DNA of 64,000 nucleotides from an uncultured Allomuricauda sp. Its GTDB lineage: Bacteria; Bacteroidota; Bacteroidia; Flavobacteriales; Flavobacteriaceae. The stretch lies in contig NZ_CANMUU010000001.1 of NCBI RefSeq assembly GCF_947501165.1, positions 248,001-312,000 on the forward strand. Direction: 5' to 3'. Below the pieces are notes generated by a model, which had not been told where the DNA came from, did no database searches, and saw only the letters and a program-made list of their open reading frames with translations. Shown in pieces: positions 42,831 through 52,435 of the stretch. Within the stretch, counting starts at the first letter, position 1; the number at the start of each line of letters is the position of its first letter. The position numbers and the translations under genes were made by a program.

Positions 42831-43235
42831 ATGGAAAACAGCAACTTCGGACAGATTTTGAAAGAAAAGGGCTTGAAAAAAACAAAAGTCCGGATGGCCT
42901 TGCTCCATCACTTTTTGCAGTTGAAACATGCACAATCCTATAGCGATTTACAACTAGCCTTAAAAAGTGAAATTGATAAATCCACACTGTATCGTAACTT
43001 GACTTCTTTTGAACAAGCAGGTATTATTCATAGAATAAATGACCATTCAGGAATATCCAAATACGCGTTTGGAGAATTGCCCAAGGAAGGTCAAGACCAT
43101 GCCCATTTTGTCTGTGAGACTTGTGAAACGGTGTATTGTATGGAGGTATCCGCTCCTCCTCAATTAAACGTGCCAAAAGGATTTAAAACCAAAAACATCC
43201 AAACGATAATAAAAGGCGTTTGCTCAAAATGCTAA
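42831..43235 (+). CDS. zur: Fur-family repressor, probably Zur
   Basis: Start ATG 42831 is preferred to the TTG at 42825. The 134-residue protein has a winged helix (LKKTKVRMALLHHFLQ... SYSDLQLALKSEIDKSTLYRNLTSFEQAGIIHRI), then the metal domain HAHFVCETCETVYC and the C-terminal GVCSKC, giving two CxxC pairs for a structural zinc. The gene is last in the ABC/CFFCG operon, which suggests autoregulation at the 39989 palindrome. Context points to zinc sensing, but Fur or Nur activity cannot be excluded. Confidence 0.85.
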   Translation: MENSNFGQILKEKGLKKTKVRMALLHHFLQLKHAQSYSDLQLALKSEIDKSTLYRNLTSFEQAGIIHRINDHSGISKYAFGELPKEGQDHAHFVCETCETVYCMEVSAPPQLNVPKGFKTKNIQTIIKGVCSKC

Positions 43236-43264
43236 CAACCACACAAAACGATTAAAAACAAACT

Positions 43265-45130
43265 ATGAAGAAATATATCACTTTCCTTGCGCTGGTATTG
43301 ACGAATATGATATTTGCCCAAAACATTGTAGTACCAAAGAGTCATAGCAATATCAAGAATGATGAAAATGGACTCTTCCTAGAAGATAACGGTGAGAAGT
43401 ACTATGCTTCAAAAGCTAAAGCACGTTACAGTCTTGAGCAATTGTTTGGGAATCCTAAAGGAACCGAAGAAGGGGTTACCATGGATTTTGGGGATTTTGA
43501 AGGCACCATTACCTATGGGCTTATCCCATATGGAAAAGCACCGCACCCACTACCAGTTTTCCGATTTGTAAAAACATTGGAATCTGGTAAGGCCGATATC
43601 AATATTAAACGGGATTTTCGTTATCCCTATGATTTTGTTGACTGGCAGGAGAATCAGATACTTTCTATAGGTTATCGCCTTGCAGATGAAAAAGGAATGG
43701 TGGTGTATGACGGGGAGGTTTCCCTTACTGGCGCAGGGCCCTTTTCACTGGCCCCTTCCATCTATGAAGGTCCCTTTATTAATATGTTGACTGATACCAG
43801 CGCCACTATTTGGTTCAACACCACACAGCCAATAGAAGTAACCTTAAAGATCAACGAAGAATCCATTACCAGTCCCTCTGCAACACATCATGAGATTGCA
43901 GTATCCAAACTTAAACCCAACACTCAATATGAGTACTCAATCAAATACGGAAACTTCACGCAGCAGTACCATTTAAAAACGGCCCCAAAACCAGGAAGCA
44001 AAACTCCATTCGTATTTGCCTACACAAGCGATAGCAGGCATGCTTCAGGGGGAGGTGAGCGCAAGATTTATGGAGCCAATGCCTACATAATGAAGAAAAT
44101 AGCCGCAGTTGCATATGCGAATGATGCTGCTTTCATGCAATTCAGCGGAGATTTGATTAACGGATACCTGCAAGCCGATGCTGAAACCCAGGTGCAGTAT
44201 ACCAATTGGAAGAAAGCTGTGGAGCCTTTTTGGCATTATATGCCATTTCAAGTAGGTATGGGAAATCATGAAGCCTTGGGACATATATTCCGGGATAGTA
44301 CAGGAAGAAGTAAAGGTTTTGTTGACAAATTTCCCTATGATACAGAATCTGCCGAAGCTTCTTTTGCCCAAGCTTTCGTAAACCCTGTATCCACCTTAAA
44401 AAGTGAAGATGGAAGTACATATGACCCGTCTCCACAAACCATTGATTTCCCTTCATACTCTGAAAATGTTTTCCATTACAGATACGACAATGTGGCCGTA
44501 GTGGTATTGAACAGTGATTACTGGTATGCGCCAAGTCTTTCAAGAAATACTATTACTTCAGGGGGTCTACATGGTTATATTATGGATAATCAACTGGAGT
44601 GGTTGGAAAATATCATTCTTTCTCTAGAAAAGGATGATACCATTGACCATATTTTCGTGACCCAACATACACCTGCTTTTCCCAATGGAGGCCATAGTCG
44701 AGATGATATGTGGTATAGTGGCAATAACGAAAAAAGACCTTTTGTAGCAGGGAAACCGTTGGAAAAAGGAATTATAGAAAGACGCGACCAATACCTCAAC
44801 ATCCTAATAAACAAAAGCAAAAAGGTACTTGCTATTTTAACCGGAGATGAACACAATTACAATAGGTTGAAGTTAACTGAGGAGGTTACAATTTACCCCG
44901 AGGATTATCCTCATGAAAAATTGAACGTGTCTAGATCCATCTACCAAATTAACAATGGGGCTGCAGGAGCACCGTATTATGCACAAGAAGTATTACCCTG
45001 GAGCGAACACACCAAAGCTTTTAGTGTAGAAAATGCGGTATGTCTGTTTTATGTAGATGGTAAAACGGTAAAAATGAAGGTGGTGAATCCAGATACCTTG
45101 AATCTTATTGATGAAATTGTACTACGTTAA
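43265..45130 (+). CDS. Secreted calcineurin-like metallophosphoesterase (purple acid phosphatase-like)
   Basis: The 621-residue protein has a signal peptide (ITFLALVLTNMIFAQ), an N-terminal region, and an Fn3-like domain (INMLTDTSATIWFNTTQPIEVTLKINEE, about 170-240). The phosphoesterase core carries AYTSDSRHASGGGERK, FMQFSGDLINGY, GNHEALGH, HIFVTQHTPAFPNGGHS and ILTGDEHNYNR, which supply the D, N and H metal ligands. It probably removes phosphate from esters outside the cytoplasm. It is 29 nt after zur and might share the transcript, although it could have its own promoter. Confidence 0.85.
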   Translation: MKKYITFLALVLTNMIFAQNIVVPKSHSNIKNDENGLFLEDNGEKYYASKAKARYSLEQLFGNPKGTEEGVTMDFGDFEGTITYGLIPYGKAPHPLPVFRFVKTLESGKADINIKRDFRYPYDFVDWQENQILSIGYRLADEKGMVVYDGEVSLTGAGPFSLAPSIYEGPFINMLTDTSATIWFNTTQPIEVTLKINEESITSPSATHHEIAVSKLKPNTQYEYSIKYGNFTQQYHLKTAPKPGSKTPFVFAYTSDSRHASGGGERKIYGANAYIMKKIAAVAYANDAAFMQFSGDLINGYLQADAETQVQYTNWKKAVEPFWHYMPFQVGMGNHEALGHIFRDSTGRSKGFVDKFPYDTESAEASFAQAFVNPVSTLKSEDGSTYDPSPQTIDFPSYSENVFHYRYDNVAVVVLNSDYWYAPSLSRNTITSGGLHGYIMDNQLEWLENIILSLEKDDTIDHIFVTQHTPAFPNGGHSRDDMWYSGNNEKRPFVAGKPLEKGIIERRDQYLNILINKSKKVLAILTGDEHNYNRLKLTEEVTIYPEDYPHEKLNVSRSIYQINNGAAGAPYYAQEVLPWSEHTKAFSVENAVCLFYVDGKTVKMKVVNPDTLNLIDEIVLR

Positions 45131-45193
45131 TTGATAGGTATTATAAAGAAACTCTTATGGTTACCCTATAGGTATTGGATTATAATGGCATGT

Positions 45194-45778
45194 CTACCAA
45201 AACTTATTGTCCAGCATAGATATCAGAGACAATCCTGCAGCAGCTCCGGAAATAAAAAGATTCCACTCCCTATGTTTCACTCTTAAAATGTTAAGGAATA
45301 AAAAGGCGATACCTACTATAAAAAAGACAATCAACAATTGCCCCAATTCTATTCCAATATTAAAGCCCAATAGCGGGATTACTATGTCCGAAGGGTCCAT
45401 AATAAGTGCTTTAAAATAATTGGAAAAGTCCATACCATGAATTAAGCCAAAGAACAAGGCCATAGCATAATTTCGTTTCATTTTTAACGACTTTTCCATT
45501 TGGTTCCCTCCGAGTACGTTATGAAGTGCAGTCAAAAAAATGGTCAGCGGGATAAGGAATTTGATGAACTTAGAAGGAATGGAGAATATATCTAAAGAGA
45601 CCAAAACCAAAGTTACACTATGTCCAATAGTGAAGGCAGTCACCAAAATGAGGATTTTACGCCACTGTTCAATGCGATAAACAGCACAGAGCACCACCAA
45701 GAAAAGTATATGATCATAACCGGCAAGGTCAGCGATATGCTCAAAACCCAATTTCAAGTAAAATTCAAATGGATGCAT
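45194..45778 (-). CDS. HupE/UreJ-family membrane protein
   Basis: The 194-residue protein has six hydrophobic segments and the HupE/UreJ_2 motifs: GFEHIADLAGYDHILFLVVLCAV (His and Asp in the first helix), FTIGHSVTLVLVSLD, FFGLIHGMDFSNYF and GFNIGIELGQLLIVFFIVG. It is paired with a DUF6702-like gene, as is usual in Flavobacteriaceae. This pairing is found in genomes without hydrogenase, so it need not supply nickel here. It starts 1 nt after that gene. Confidence 0.82.
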   Translation of the reverse strand: MHPFEFYLKLGFEHIADLAGYDHILFLVVLCAVYRIEQWRKILILVTAFTIGHSVTLVLVSLDIFSIPSKFIKFLIPLTIFLTALHNVLGGNQMEKSLKMKRNYAMALFFGLIHGMDFSNYFKALIMDPSDIVIPLLGFNIGIELGQLLIVFFIVGIAFLFLNILRVKHREWNLFISGAAAGLSLISMLDNKFW

Positions 45779-45779
45779 A

Positions 45780-46289
45780 TCAGTATTTCAATTGATGAAC
45801 CGGTGTTTTTTTATTCAGCATCATGCTTTTGGATTCTCCATTAACATGAACATAAACTATATTGTTCTGATCAAAAAACAAATCCGTAAAAACAGCATTT
45901 TTGACTTCCAAAGTTTTCAAGGGTGAGGATTGTTTGATTTCAAAATAAACCCAAAGTGCGGTATTCTCCCCTTCTCCACTAAGTTTTTTGCGCTTAATTT
46001 TTAAATCTACTACCTCCCTATTTGCCTTAACGTAAAAAAACTGATTTAAATAGTCCAGCAAAAGCTTGTTCGCCTTATCGGATTCATTGGGTTGACAAAA
46101 AGCCAATTCTTTACTATTGGGGTCAAAAACAAGGGCTTCATTGACATCGGTCAGAAATAGCTTCAAGTTAATGGTCAAAAGTTGCTTATTGGAAGCATAT
46201 TCTATCTCGCACAAAGATAGTCGTAAAGGATGTGCAACTGTTTGAATAGAGGCCCCCAGCGCAATAAAAAGAAAGAACAGTCTAAACAC
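45780..46289 (-). CDS. Exported DUF6702-like protein
   Basis: The 169-residue protein starts with GTG (46289) and has a signal peptide (FFLFIALGASIQTVAHP) directly before HPLRLSLCEIEYASNKQLLTINLKLFLTDVNEAL. That opening, with His-Pro after the cleavage site, is typical of the Bacteroidota DUF6702 family. The function is not known. It is always next to a HupE/UreJ-type gene in my experience of this group, and so it is here. Confidence 0.7.
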   Translation of the reverse strand: MFRLFFLFIALGASIQTVAHPLRLSLCEIEYASNKQLLTINLKLFLTDVNEALVFDPNSKELAFCQPNESDKANKLLLDYLNQFFYVKANREVVDLKIKRKKLSGEGENTALWVYFEIKQSSPLKTLEVKNAVFTDLFFDQNNIVYVHVNGESKSMMLNKKTPVHQLKY

Positions 46290-46307
46290 TATTGGACAAC
46301 CTTTGGT

Positions 46308-47588
46308 TTAAGATGATTCTCCAGCCTGTATCTGTTCGGCAACCGCTTGGACCTCTTTGAATACACGAATCAGGTTTCCTCCCCAAATCTTTGCAATCTG
46401 TTCTTCGGTATATCCACGTCTAACCAATTCTATGGTAATATTCATTACCTCACTGGCATCGAAGACCCCCTCAATTCCCCCACCTCCATCAAAATCACAT
46501 CCAATACCGACATGATCAATTCCTGCCACTTTGATAATGTGGTCTATGTGGTCAGCAACATGTTTTACCGTTGCTGGAGGATTTGGAAATTTCTCGTTAA
46601 GTTCCTGAAAAGATTTGCGCATAGCTTTTCGTTCATCTTGAGTCATTTCGCCAATAGGCTTCATACTAGCTCGTAAAGCAGCAACTGCCGAGTCTCTTTC
46701 AACATTTGGAGGAGCTTCCCTAAGGTAATCCGCCAACATGGTCAATTGTACAACACCTCCATTTTCTGCCATTAACTTCAACATTTCATCGGTCATATTC
46801 CGTCTGTGATTTGTTACTGCTCTAGCGTTGGAATGACTTGCTACAATTGGTGCTTTGGACATCTTAATCGCATCATAAAATACACTATCGTTACCATGGG
46901 AAACGTCTACCATTATTCCCAATCTGTTCATCTCATCCACCACTTTGGAGCCAAATTCACTTATACCCCCATGCTCCGTTCCCTCAGGATCCGTTGCCGA
47001 ATCGGCCAAATCATTGTTTGAAGAATGTACCAAGGTGATATATCGTACTCCTTTATTAAAGTATTCTTCCACATTGGAAATATCATTTCCTATGGGATAG
47101 CCATTTTCAATACCAATATAAATGGCCCTCTTTCCTTCTTTTTCCAAAGCGTAGGCATCATCAGGATTTAACGCCAAGCCAACAACATCTGAGTTTCTTT
47201 CTGTGGAAGCCACAACTGAATCAATCATTTGCAGACATAAGGCCTTCGCGCGGGTATTTCCATCATCATCCCGAATATCTTGAGCGACAAAAGCAGCAAA
47301 GAAAATAGCGTCCAAATCTCCTTCCTTCATCCTTGGATAATCGACTTTTGAACCCGTTTCGTTTGGGTCGTGTCTTTCAGCCATATCAAAGCCCGGTTCA
47401 ATCATACGTAGAGGTGTATCTGCATGAGTGTCCAACGTAAGCACTCGTTTATGGATATCAAGTGCTCTAGCAACCAACTCTTCTTCCGTATCAGTTCCAG
47501 TAGCTTCCTCGGCAGGTTTCTGTTTACAACTAAAAATTAATAAAGCAATTGTGAATAATGCAAAGAAGGTTTGGTGTTTTGTAAACAT
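46308..47588 (-). CDS. M19 membrane-type dipeptidase, lipoprotein
   Basis: The 426-residue protein has a lipobox (LLIFSCKQKP) and the renal-dipeptidase barrel. DTHADTPLRM gives the first zinc ligands, IGIENGYPIG and ITLVHSSNNDLADSATD follow, then VDVSHGNDSVFYDA, IVASHSNARAVTNHRRNMTDEML and HVGIGCDFDGGGGIEG. It cleaves dipeptides in the envelope, perhaps in peptidoglycan or gamma-glutamyl peptide turnover with the GGT gene upstream. The GGT gene ends about 100 nt before it on the same strand. Confidence 0.92.
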   Translation of the reverse strand: MFTKHQTFFALFTIALLIFSCKQKPAEEATGTDTEEELVARALDIHKRVLTLDTHADTPLRMIEPGFDMAERHDPNETGSKVDYPRMKEGDLDAIFFAAFVAQDIRDDDGNTRAKALCLQMIDSVVASTERNSDVVGLALNPDDAYALEKEGKRAIYIGIENGYPIGNDISNVEEYFNKGVRYITLVHSSNNDLADSATDPEGTEHGGISEFGSKVVDEMNRLGIMVDVSHGNDSVFYDAIKMSKAPIVASHSNARAVTNHRRNMTDEMLKLMAENGGVVQLTMLADYLREAPPNVERDSAVAALRASMKPIGEMTQDERKAMRKSFQELNEKFPNPPATVKHVADHIDHIIKVAGIDHVGIGCDFDGGGGIEGVFDASEVMNITIELVRRGYTEEQIAKIWGGNLIRVFKEVQAVAEQIQAGESS

Positions 47589-47692
47589 GATTTGAAATTT
47601 AACTATTTGGTATAATTGAATAAGATACTATAAACATACTAAGAAAAACGGTTTCCCCTTGATTCTTTGAGGTATTCTAAACTAGTTAACGA

Positions 47693-49396
47693 TTAATATC
47701 CTGCGGCTTGCCCATCCTTCCGGCTTTCTGAAGCTCCATGATACACCTTGTTCTCGTCATCCCAAAGAATGGCCTGGTACCCTCCATATATCCCTCTCGC
47801 CGTTCCCATACGATGGTCCTTATCCATCAATCCCCTAATAGTTGAATAAGGAATTCCAGATTCAGTTCGTATAAGTCCTGTATCTTCCGTAGTGCTGCCC
47901 ATAGGACTGGCCCCTCCGGTATGGTCCCAACGCGGGGCATCACCCGCCTCCTGCAGGTTCATACCAAAATCAATGAGATTCATCACAATTTGGGTATGGC
48001 CCATGGGTTGAAAATCTCCACCCATTACACCAAAGCTCACAAACGGTTTACCATCCTTCGTCATAAATGCAGGAATAATAGTGTGAAAGGGTCGTTTTCC
48101 AGGTTCGAAGGTGTTCGCTTGTCCTCTTTTAAGACTGAACAATTCCCCTCTGTCCTGGAGCATAAAACCTAGTTTGGGAGGCGCCATACCGGAACCCATA
48201 CCGCGATAGTTACTTTGTATCAATGATATCATAGTACCCTCATTGTCGGCCACGGTCATATAGATAGTTTCTCCTGCAGAGATTTCTCCTGCAGAATAAG
48301 TTCCTGCACGTTCACCAATTTTTCTCCTTCTGTTTTCGGCATAGCTATCTGATAGCAATTCCTCCACGGGTACATCGAAAAAATCCATATCTGCATAATA
48401 CTTTGCTCTATCTTCAAAAGCCAATTTCTTGGCTTCAGTAAATAGATGAAGATGTTCTGCACTCCCGAAATCAATGTTGGAAAAATCGTAACCTTCCAAT
48501 ATTTGAAGCATTTGGAGGGCAGCAATTCCTTGGCCATTTGGAGGTAGTTCCCATACATCGTAACCTCTGTAGTTTATGGAAACAGGTTCCACCCATTCCG
48601 ATTTATGCGCGGCGAGGTCTTTAGCTGACAAAAAGCCTCCCTGTTCTTTAATAAACTTACCAATGGTTTTGGCAATATCACCTTTATAAAAGGCATCTCG
48701 ACCGCCTTCGGCAATTTTTCGATAGGTACTTGCCAAATAGGGGTTTTTATAGATTTCCCCTTCATTTGGGAGTTTACCTCCGTTTTGGGACTTGTAAGTG
48801 TCCTTAATATTTGGAAAGTCTTTAGATTCAAAAAAAGGAATGGTACGTTGCATGTACCAAGCAATAAGTTCGGTCAAAGGAAAGCCCTTCTCGGCATAAT
48901 CTATGGCTGGAGCGAGAATCTCTGACATAGGTTTTGACCCAAACTTTCCGTGGAGTTCAAACCATCCATCTACTGCACCCGGTACACTAACTGGTAGGGG
49001 GCCGTGTGATGGAATCTTGGTCATTCCCTCTTTTTCAAAATACTCTAAAGTGAGTTTCTGTGGTGACCGCCCACTAGCGTTGAGACCATACAACTTTTTC
49101 GTTTTCCCATCCCAAACAATGGCAAATAAATCTCCCCCTATGCCACATCCCGTAGGTTCCATAAGTCCTAAAGCAGCATTTGCAGCAATTGCGGCATCAA
49201 TAGCATTACCGCCATCTTTGAGAACATCGAGCCCAATCTGGGTTGCCAGTGGATGACTCGTTGCCACCATTCCATTCTGTCCTAAAACTTCGGAACGAGT
49301 AGCAAAAGGTTCACCGGTAATGCGGTCTTGCGCTATGGAATACTGAATGAAAAGAAAAAAGGAAAACAGGTAGTAGAAAAGGTTTTTCATCATCAT
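47693..49396 (-). CDS. ggt: Gamma-glutamyltransferase family enzyme
   Basis: The 567-residue protein has a signal peptide (LFYYLFSFFLFIQYSIAQ) and GGT marks: MVATSHPLATQIGLDVLKDGGNAIDAAIAANAALGLMEPTGCGIGGDLFAIVWD. The catalytic region GETIYMTVADNEGTMISLIQSNYRGMGSGM holds the threonine at which the proenzyme cuts itself. That motif departs from the classical TTHxSVVD, so it is of the GGT-like clade. Substrate (glutathione or other gamma-glutamyl compounds) is not proven. Three ATG codons open the gene with GGAG upstream. Confidence 0.88.
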   Translation of the reverse strand: MMMKNLFYYLFSFFLFIQYSIAQDRITGEPFATRSEVLGQNGMVATSHPLATQIGLDVLKDGGNAIDAAIAANAALGLMEPTGCGIGGDLFAIVWDGKTKKLYGLNASGRSPQKLTLEYFEKEGMTKIPSHGPLPVSVPGAVDGWFELHGKFGSKPMSEILAPAIDYAEKGFPLTELIAWYMQRTIPFFESKDFPNIKDTYKSQNGGKLPNEGEIYKNPYLASTYRKIAEGGRDAFYKGDIAKTIGKFIKEQGGFLSAKDLAAHKSEWVEPVSINYRGYDVWELPPNGQGIAALQMLQILEGYDFSNIDFGSAEHLHLFTEAKKLAFEDRAKYYADMDFFDVPVEELLSDSYAENRRRKIGERAGTYSAGEISAGETIYMTVADNEGTMISLIQSNYRGMGSGMAPPKLGFMLQDRGELFSLKRGQANTFEPGKRPFHTIIPAFMTKDGKPFVSFGVMGGDFQPMGHTQIVMNLIDFGMNLQEAGDAPRWDHTGGASPMGSTTEDTGLIRTESGIPYSTIRGLMDKDHRMGTARGIYGGYQAILWDDENKVYHGASESRKDGQAAGY

Positions 49397-49622
49397 TTTT
49401 TAGGCTCCGTAAAGTACGAAAATCAGTTAGAAACCTCAACCCAAAAAAAGCATCTCCCATCTACTTGGCTGGTTGAGAGGTATAGTACATATATTCCCCT
49501 TATGATAAAAATCCAATATTTTTTTATTGGACATAGGCCGAAGTGCCTTTTTGCACGTATGTAAGACGTATGTTTTTCAATCCTGCCTACTTGGGGTTTG
49601 GAAGGAAAAAAGTATAGAACAC

Positions 49623-51581
49623 ATGAAATATTTCAACCAAGGAATTAGGCACATAATTCTCGGTATTTTATTTTTCTTTTACTCCATCAACGGAGAATCG
49701 CAAACCCAACTCTTTTCTGGAGAATTGAGTGCAGGACGTTTTACAGGAACCGCTGAGTATCCGTTTGAGGTAGTCGAAGGCGATTCAATTCCCGTAGGAA
49801 GCTTTCTCATGTACAAAGCCAATCTAAATGCCCTTTTACAGGAAAAAGACAGTTTTTTTTCCATCTCTGGAGCCTTTAACGAGGGATATCCAGAGGGTTT
49901 TTGGAAGTTTCAGTTTGGTGAGTTCATTTCAAACCGATCCAGTCAAGTAGTAGGATACCAATACCGGGTGAATGCAAGCGGTATTCAACATGACGCTTTA
50001 GGTAATCTTACCGCTGGCAAACCAGATGGGGATTGGGTTTATAAAATTTCAAGAGTTGAAAATTCAGAGGTCAGTGAAGAGCTTTTCAAAAGCAAAATAA
50101 CTTTTGAGCAGGGAGTTCCTCAAAAAAGCTTTCAAATTGAAAATGATTCGATTACCCTGGTCGGGCGTTTTCTTCGTGACGGTTTTGCCCACGACCTCTG
50201 GGCAGTATATTCTGATGTTTCCAGCGAATCTTCTGAAAACTGGCATTTTGATAATGGACTTTTGGGAAAAATTGAAAAAATCTCTCCAAACGGAAATATG
50301 ACTTTGGAGATTTTTGATACATCTGCCCAATCCTATAAATCGGAAGTACTTGATGAACGGTATTTAAAAATCGTAAAGTGGTACATCAAAGAGCAGCAAG
50401 CTGATTTAAATTCGGAAAACATGGGTATGTATCGGCTTTTGCGCCAAAATGCTCTGCACTATCAAAGCATTAATGCCTTTTTCAATGATTTGGGAAAATC
50501 TCAATTCATGCCCAGCTTTAAAGTCCGTTTGCCCTTCTATTCTTTAGATAGTTTGGAAACGAAACAAATAAGAAACATAGCCAAAACATATGGTTCCTCA
50601 TCAAGAACAAGCGAAGCTCTTCTGGGCAATCCCCAGTTGGAACTTTTGGTTCGTTCAAATACCGAAGCAAACTACTATTACAATGTGGTAAAAAGGTTGC
50701 AAAGTGATTTCTTGGAGCCTCTGGGGACTTTCATTACCTATTATGACCAACAGACCATTGAGTTTTTACCCAGAGCAACCTTAACCCGTCAAATCTGGCC
50801 TAATGGGTTACCCAAAAAAAAGATACAAATGTCCAACGAAGCGGGTTCGAACGTTTTTTGGGACTTGGAGTCTTTTCCGGAGTATGAAGCCCAGGCAATG
50901 AAAATGGCCAATGTTCAAAACATGGCCGAGTATGTAGAAAGTAGTCTTGACAGTATTTCGGAGAGCATGTCCGAGTGGCTTAAAAAGGCAAAGAAACAAC
51001 AGCAATTTTTAACTCTTGACGAACTGCTTGTTAAGGAAACTCAGCTTTTGGAAAACAATATTGACACTTTGTTGACTACGGATAGACTGGGTATAAAAAG
51101 AGCTTTTAATGGAATTTTGGCAACAAAAGAAACTACTTTGAAAACTTATGCTGAAATGCCAGAGTCTGATGAAAAATTGGATTATGGTCAAAATGTATTG
51201 ACCTGCCTTCAAAATCTAGGTGAATTGGCATCGGCAGTATCAAAATTACCAGAGCAGGAGCGTATTATCAAAGAAGCATATCAGGATGCATTCTGGAATC
51301 CTTTTACCGCCACAATAATGGACGAAGACGTTAAAAAACGAATTACGGCCGCTCACAAAAACATACTCATTCCCTATGTCCTAGACCTTGTAGACTCCCC
51401 TACGGTGTGCGAAGATGCTCCCAACATACTCCAATTAATCAATGATATCCAAACGCGTCTTCTTGAACTTCGTGATGAGCCTACTAAGAAATTGGAACGG
51501 AAACTTAGAAAAGAGCAAGACCCAGAATCCGTTTTGGAGTTATTGGGAATAATGTCCAACATTAAAACTGCCGAACGTTGA
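49623..51581 (+). CDS. Large exported protein with MORN-like N-terminus, unknown function
   Basis: Start ATG 49623 (MKYFNQGIRHIILGILFFFYS) gives a signal peptide ending near SQTQ. About 250 residues follow with repeated EGYPEGFWKFQFGEF and AGKPDGDWVYKISRV type units, resembling MORN/YwqK repeats. The C-terminal 400 residues are mostly helical (LSEWLKKAKKQQQFLTLDELLVKETQLLENNIDTL) and unrecognised. The following gene begins with TTG overlapping this stop (TTGA), so the two are coupled. Confidence 0.6.
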   Translation: MKYFNQGIRHIILGILFFFYSINGESQTQLFSGELSAGRFTGTAEYPFEVVEGDSIPVGSFLMYKANLNALLQEKDSFFSISGAFNEGYPEGFWKFQFGEFISNRSSQVVGYQYRVNASGIQHDALGNLTAGKPDGDWVYKISRVENSEVSEELFKSKITFEQGVPQKSFQIENDSITLVGRFLRDGFAHDLWAVYSDVSSESSENWHFDNGLLGKIEKISPNGNMTLEIFDTSAQSYKSEVLDERYLKIVKWYIKEQQADLNSENMGMYRLLRQNALHYQSINAFFNDLGKSQFMPSFKVRLPFYSLDSLETKQIRNIAKTYGSSSRTSEALLGNPQLELLVRSNTEANYYYNVVKRLQSDFLEPLGTFITYYDQQTIEFLPRATLTRQIWPNGLPKKKIQMSNEAGSNVFWDLESFPEYEAQAMKMANVQNMAEYVESSLDSISESMSEWLKKAKKQQQFLTLDELLVKETQLLENNIDTLLTTDRLGIKRAFNGILATKETTLKTYAEMPESDEKLDYGQNVLTCLQNLGELASAVSKLPEQERIIKEAYQDAFWNPFTATIMDEDVKKRITAAHKNILIPYVLDLVDSPTVCEDAPNILQLINDIQTRLLELRDEPTKKLERKLRKEQDPESVLELLGIMSNIKTAER

Positions 51582-52405
51582 AAAAGCATATTGTATTTGG
51601 TAGTGTTGCAGCATGTATATTTCTGCTGTTTGGTTTATCTGTAGGACACGCACAAGAGGAAAATATACTTCCAGAGGAAGCAGAATTCAAAGAACCTGTT
51701 GGCAGGGTATGGTTCAATACCTATGGTAACATTCGGATTTCGAAAAGACTCTTCTGGGATGCCCAGACCCATTTTCGGTTTGAAGAAACTGAAAACACCC
51801 CTTACATTGGACAAATTGGTCAGATTTACAATAGACACGCTATTGGCTATATTTATTCAAAAAGTTTTAATGTAAGCCTTGGAGGTGTCTTACGTGTTAA
51901 TTTCAATACTGATGAATCTTCAGAGGACCGGAGTGTGGTTCCGGAGTGGCGTATTTGGCACCAATATCAGTATGCCATGCCATTGGGAAGCACCATGTTT
52001 TATCATAGGATACGGATAGAGCACAGATGGACTCAAGGTTTTGCTGAGAACAGTGAATATATTTTCCGAAATCGATGGCGGTATATGCTCAGGGCCAAAG
52101 TGCCATTGAACAACTATAAGTTTGAACCCGGTACTTTCTATGTCTCTCCAGAGGCAGAGCTTATCATGCAAAGTGGAAAGGCAGTTGTGGCAAGCCCCAT
52201 GGAAGATTTACGATTGACCACCACTCTAGGGTACATTATCCAACCCAGATTGACTGTTGCCGCCGGTTTAATGTATTCAACTGGACAAACTTTGGAAAAC
52301 GGCGGAATTTACAAGCAAAATTGGACATTTCGCATTCATCTGTATTTCTCCCCAGATTTCAGAAAAGTTAAAAATAAGCTACCATCCATCCATTTTGATG
52401 ATTAA
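51578..52405 (+). CDS. Outer-membrane DUF2490-like beta-barrel protein
   Basis: The start is a TTG (51578) overlapping the previous stop. The 275-residue protein has a signal peptide (VAACIFLLFGLSVGHAQ) followed by alternating strands with aromatic girdles: RVWFNTYGNIRISKRLFWDAQTHFRFEE, YRVNFNTDESSEDRSVVPEWRIWHQYQYAMPL-like and MFYHRIRIEHRWTQGF. This fits DUF2490, a barrel family of Bacteroidota. It probably sits in the outer membrane and works with the MORN proteins encoded on both sides. Confidence 0.72.
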   Translation: MKKHIVFGSVAACIFLLFGLSVGHAQEENILPEEAEFKEPVGRVWFNTYGNIRISKRLFWDAQTHFRFEETENTPYIGQIGQIYNRHAIGYIYSKSFNVSLGGVLRVNFNTDESSEDRSVVPEWRIWHQYQYAMPLGSTMFYHRIRIEHRWTQGFAENSEYIFRNRWRYMLRAKVPLNNYKFEPGTFYVSPEAELIMQSGKAVVASPMEDLRLTTTLGYIIQPRLTVAAGLMYSTGQTLENGGIYKQNWTFRIHLYFSPDFRKVKNKLPSIHFDD

Positions 52406-52435
52406 TCTCGTACATCAATATAGTTGATAGATATC

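Noticed and set aside
45194..45778. HupE/UreJ-type gene as a second nickel permease of the hydrogenase
   Set aside because: It is 10 kb away, lacks a His-rich loop and is paired with a DUF6702-like gene, a pair common in Flavobacteriaceae without hydrogenase.
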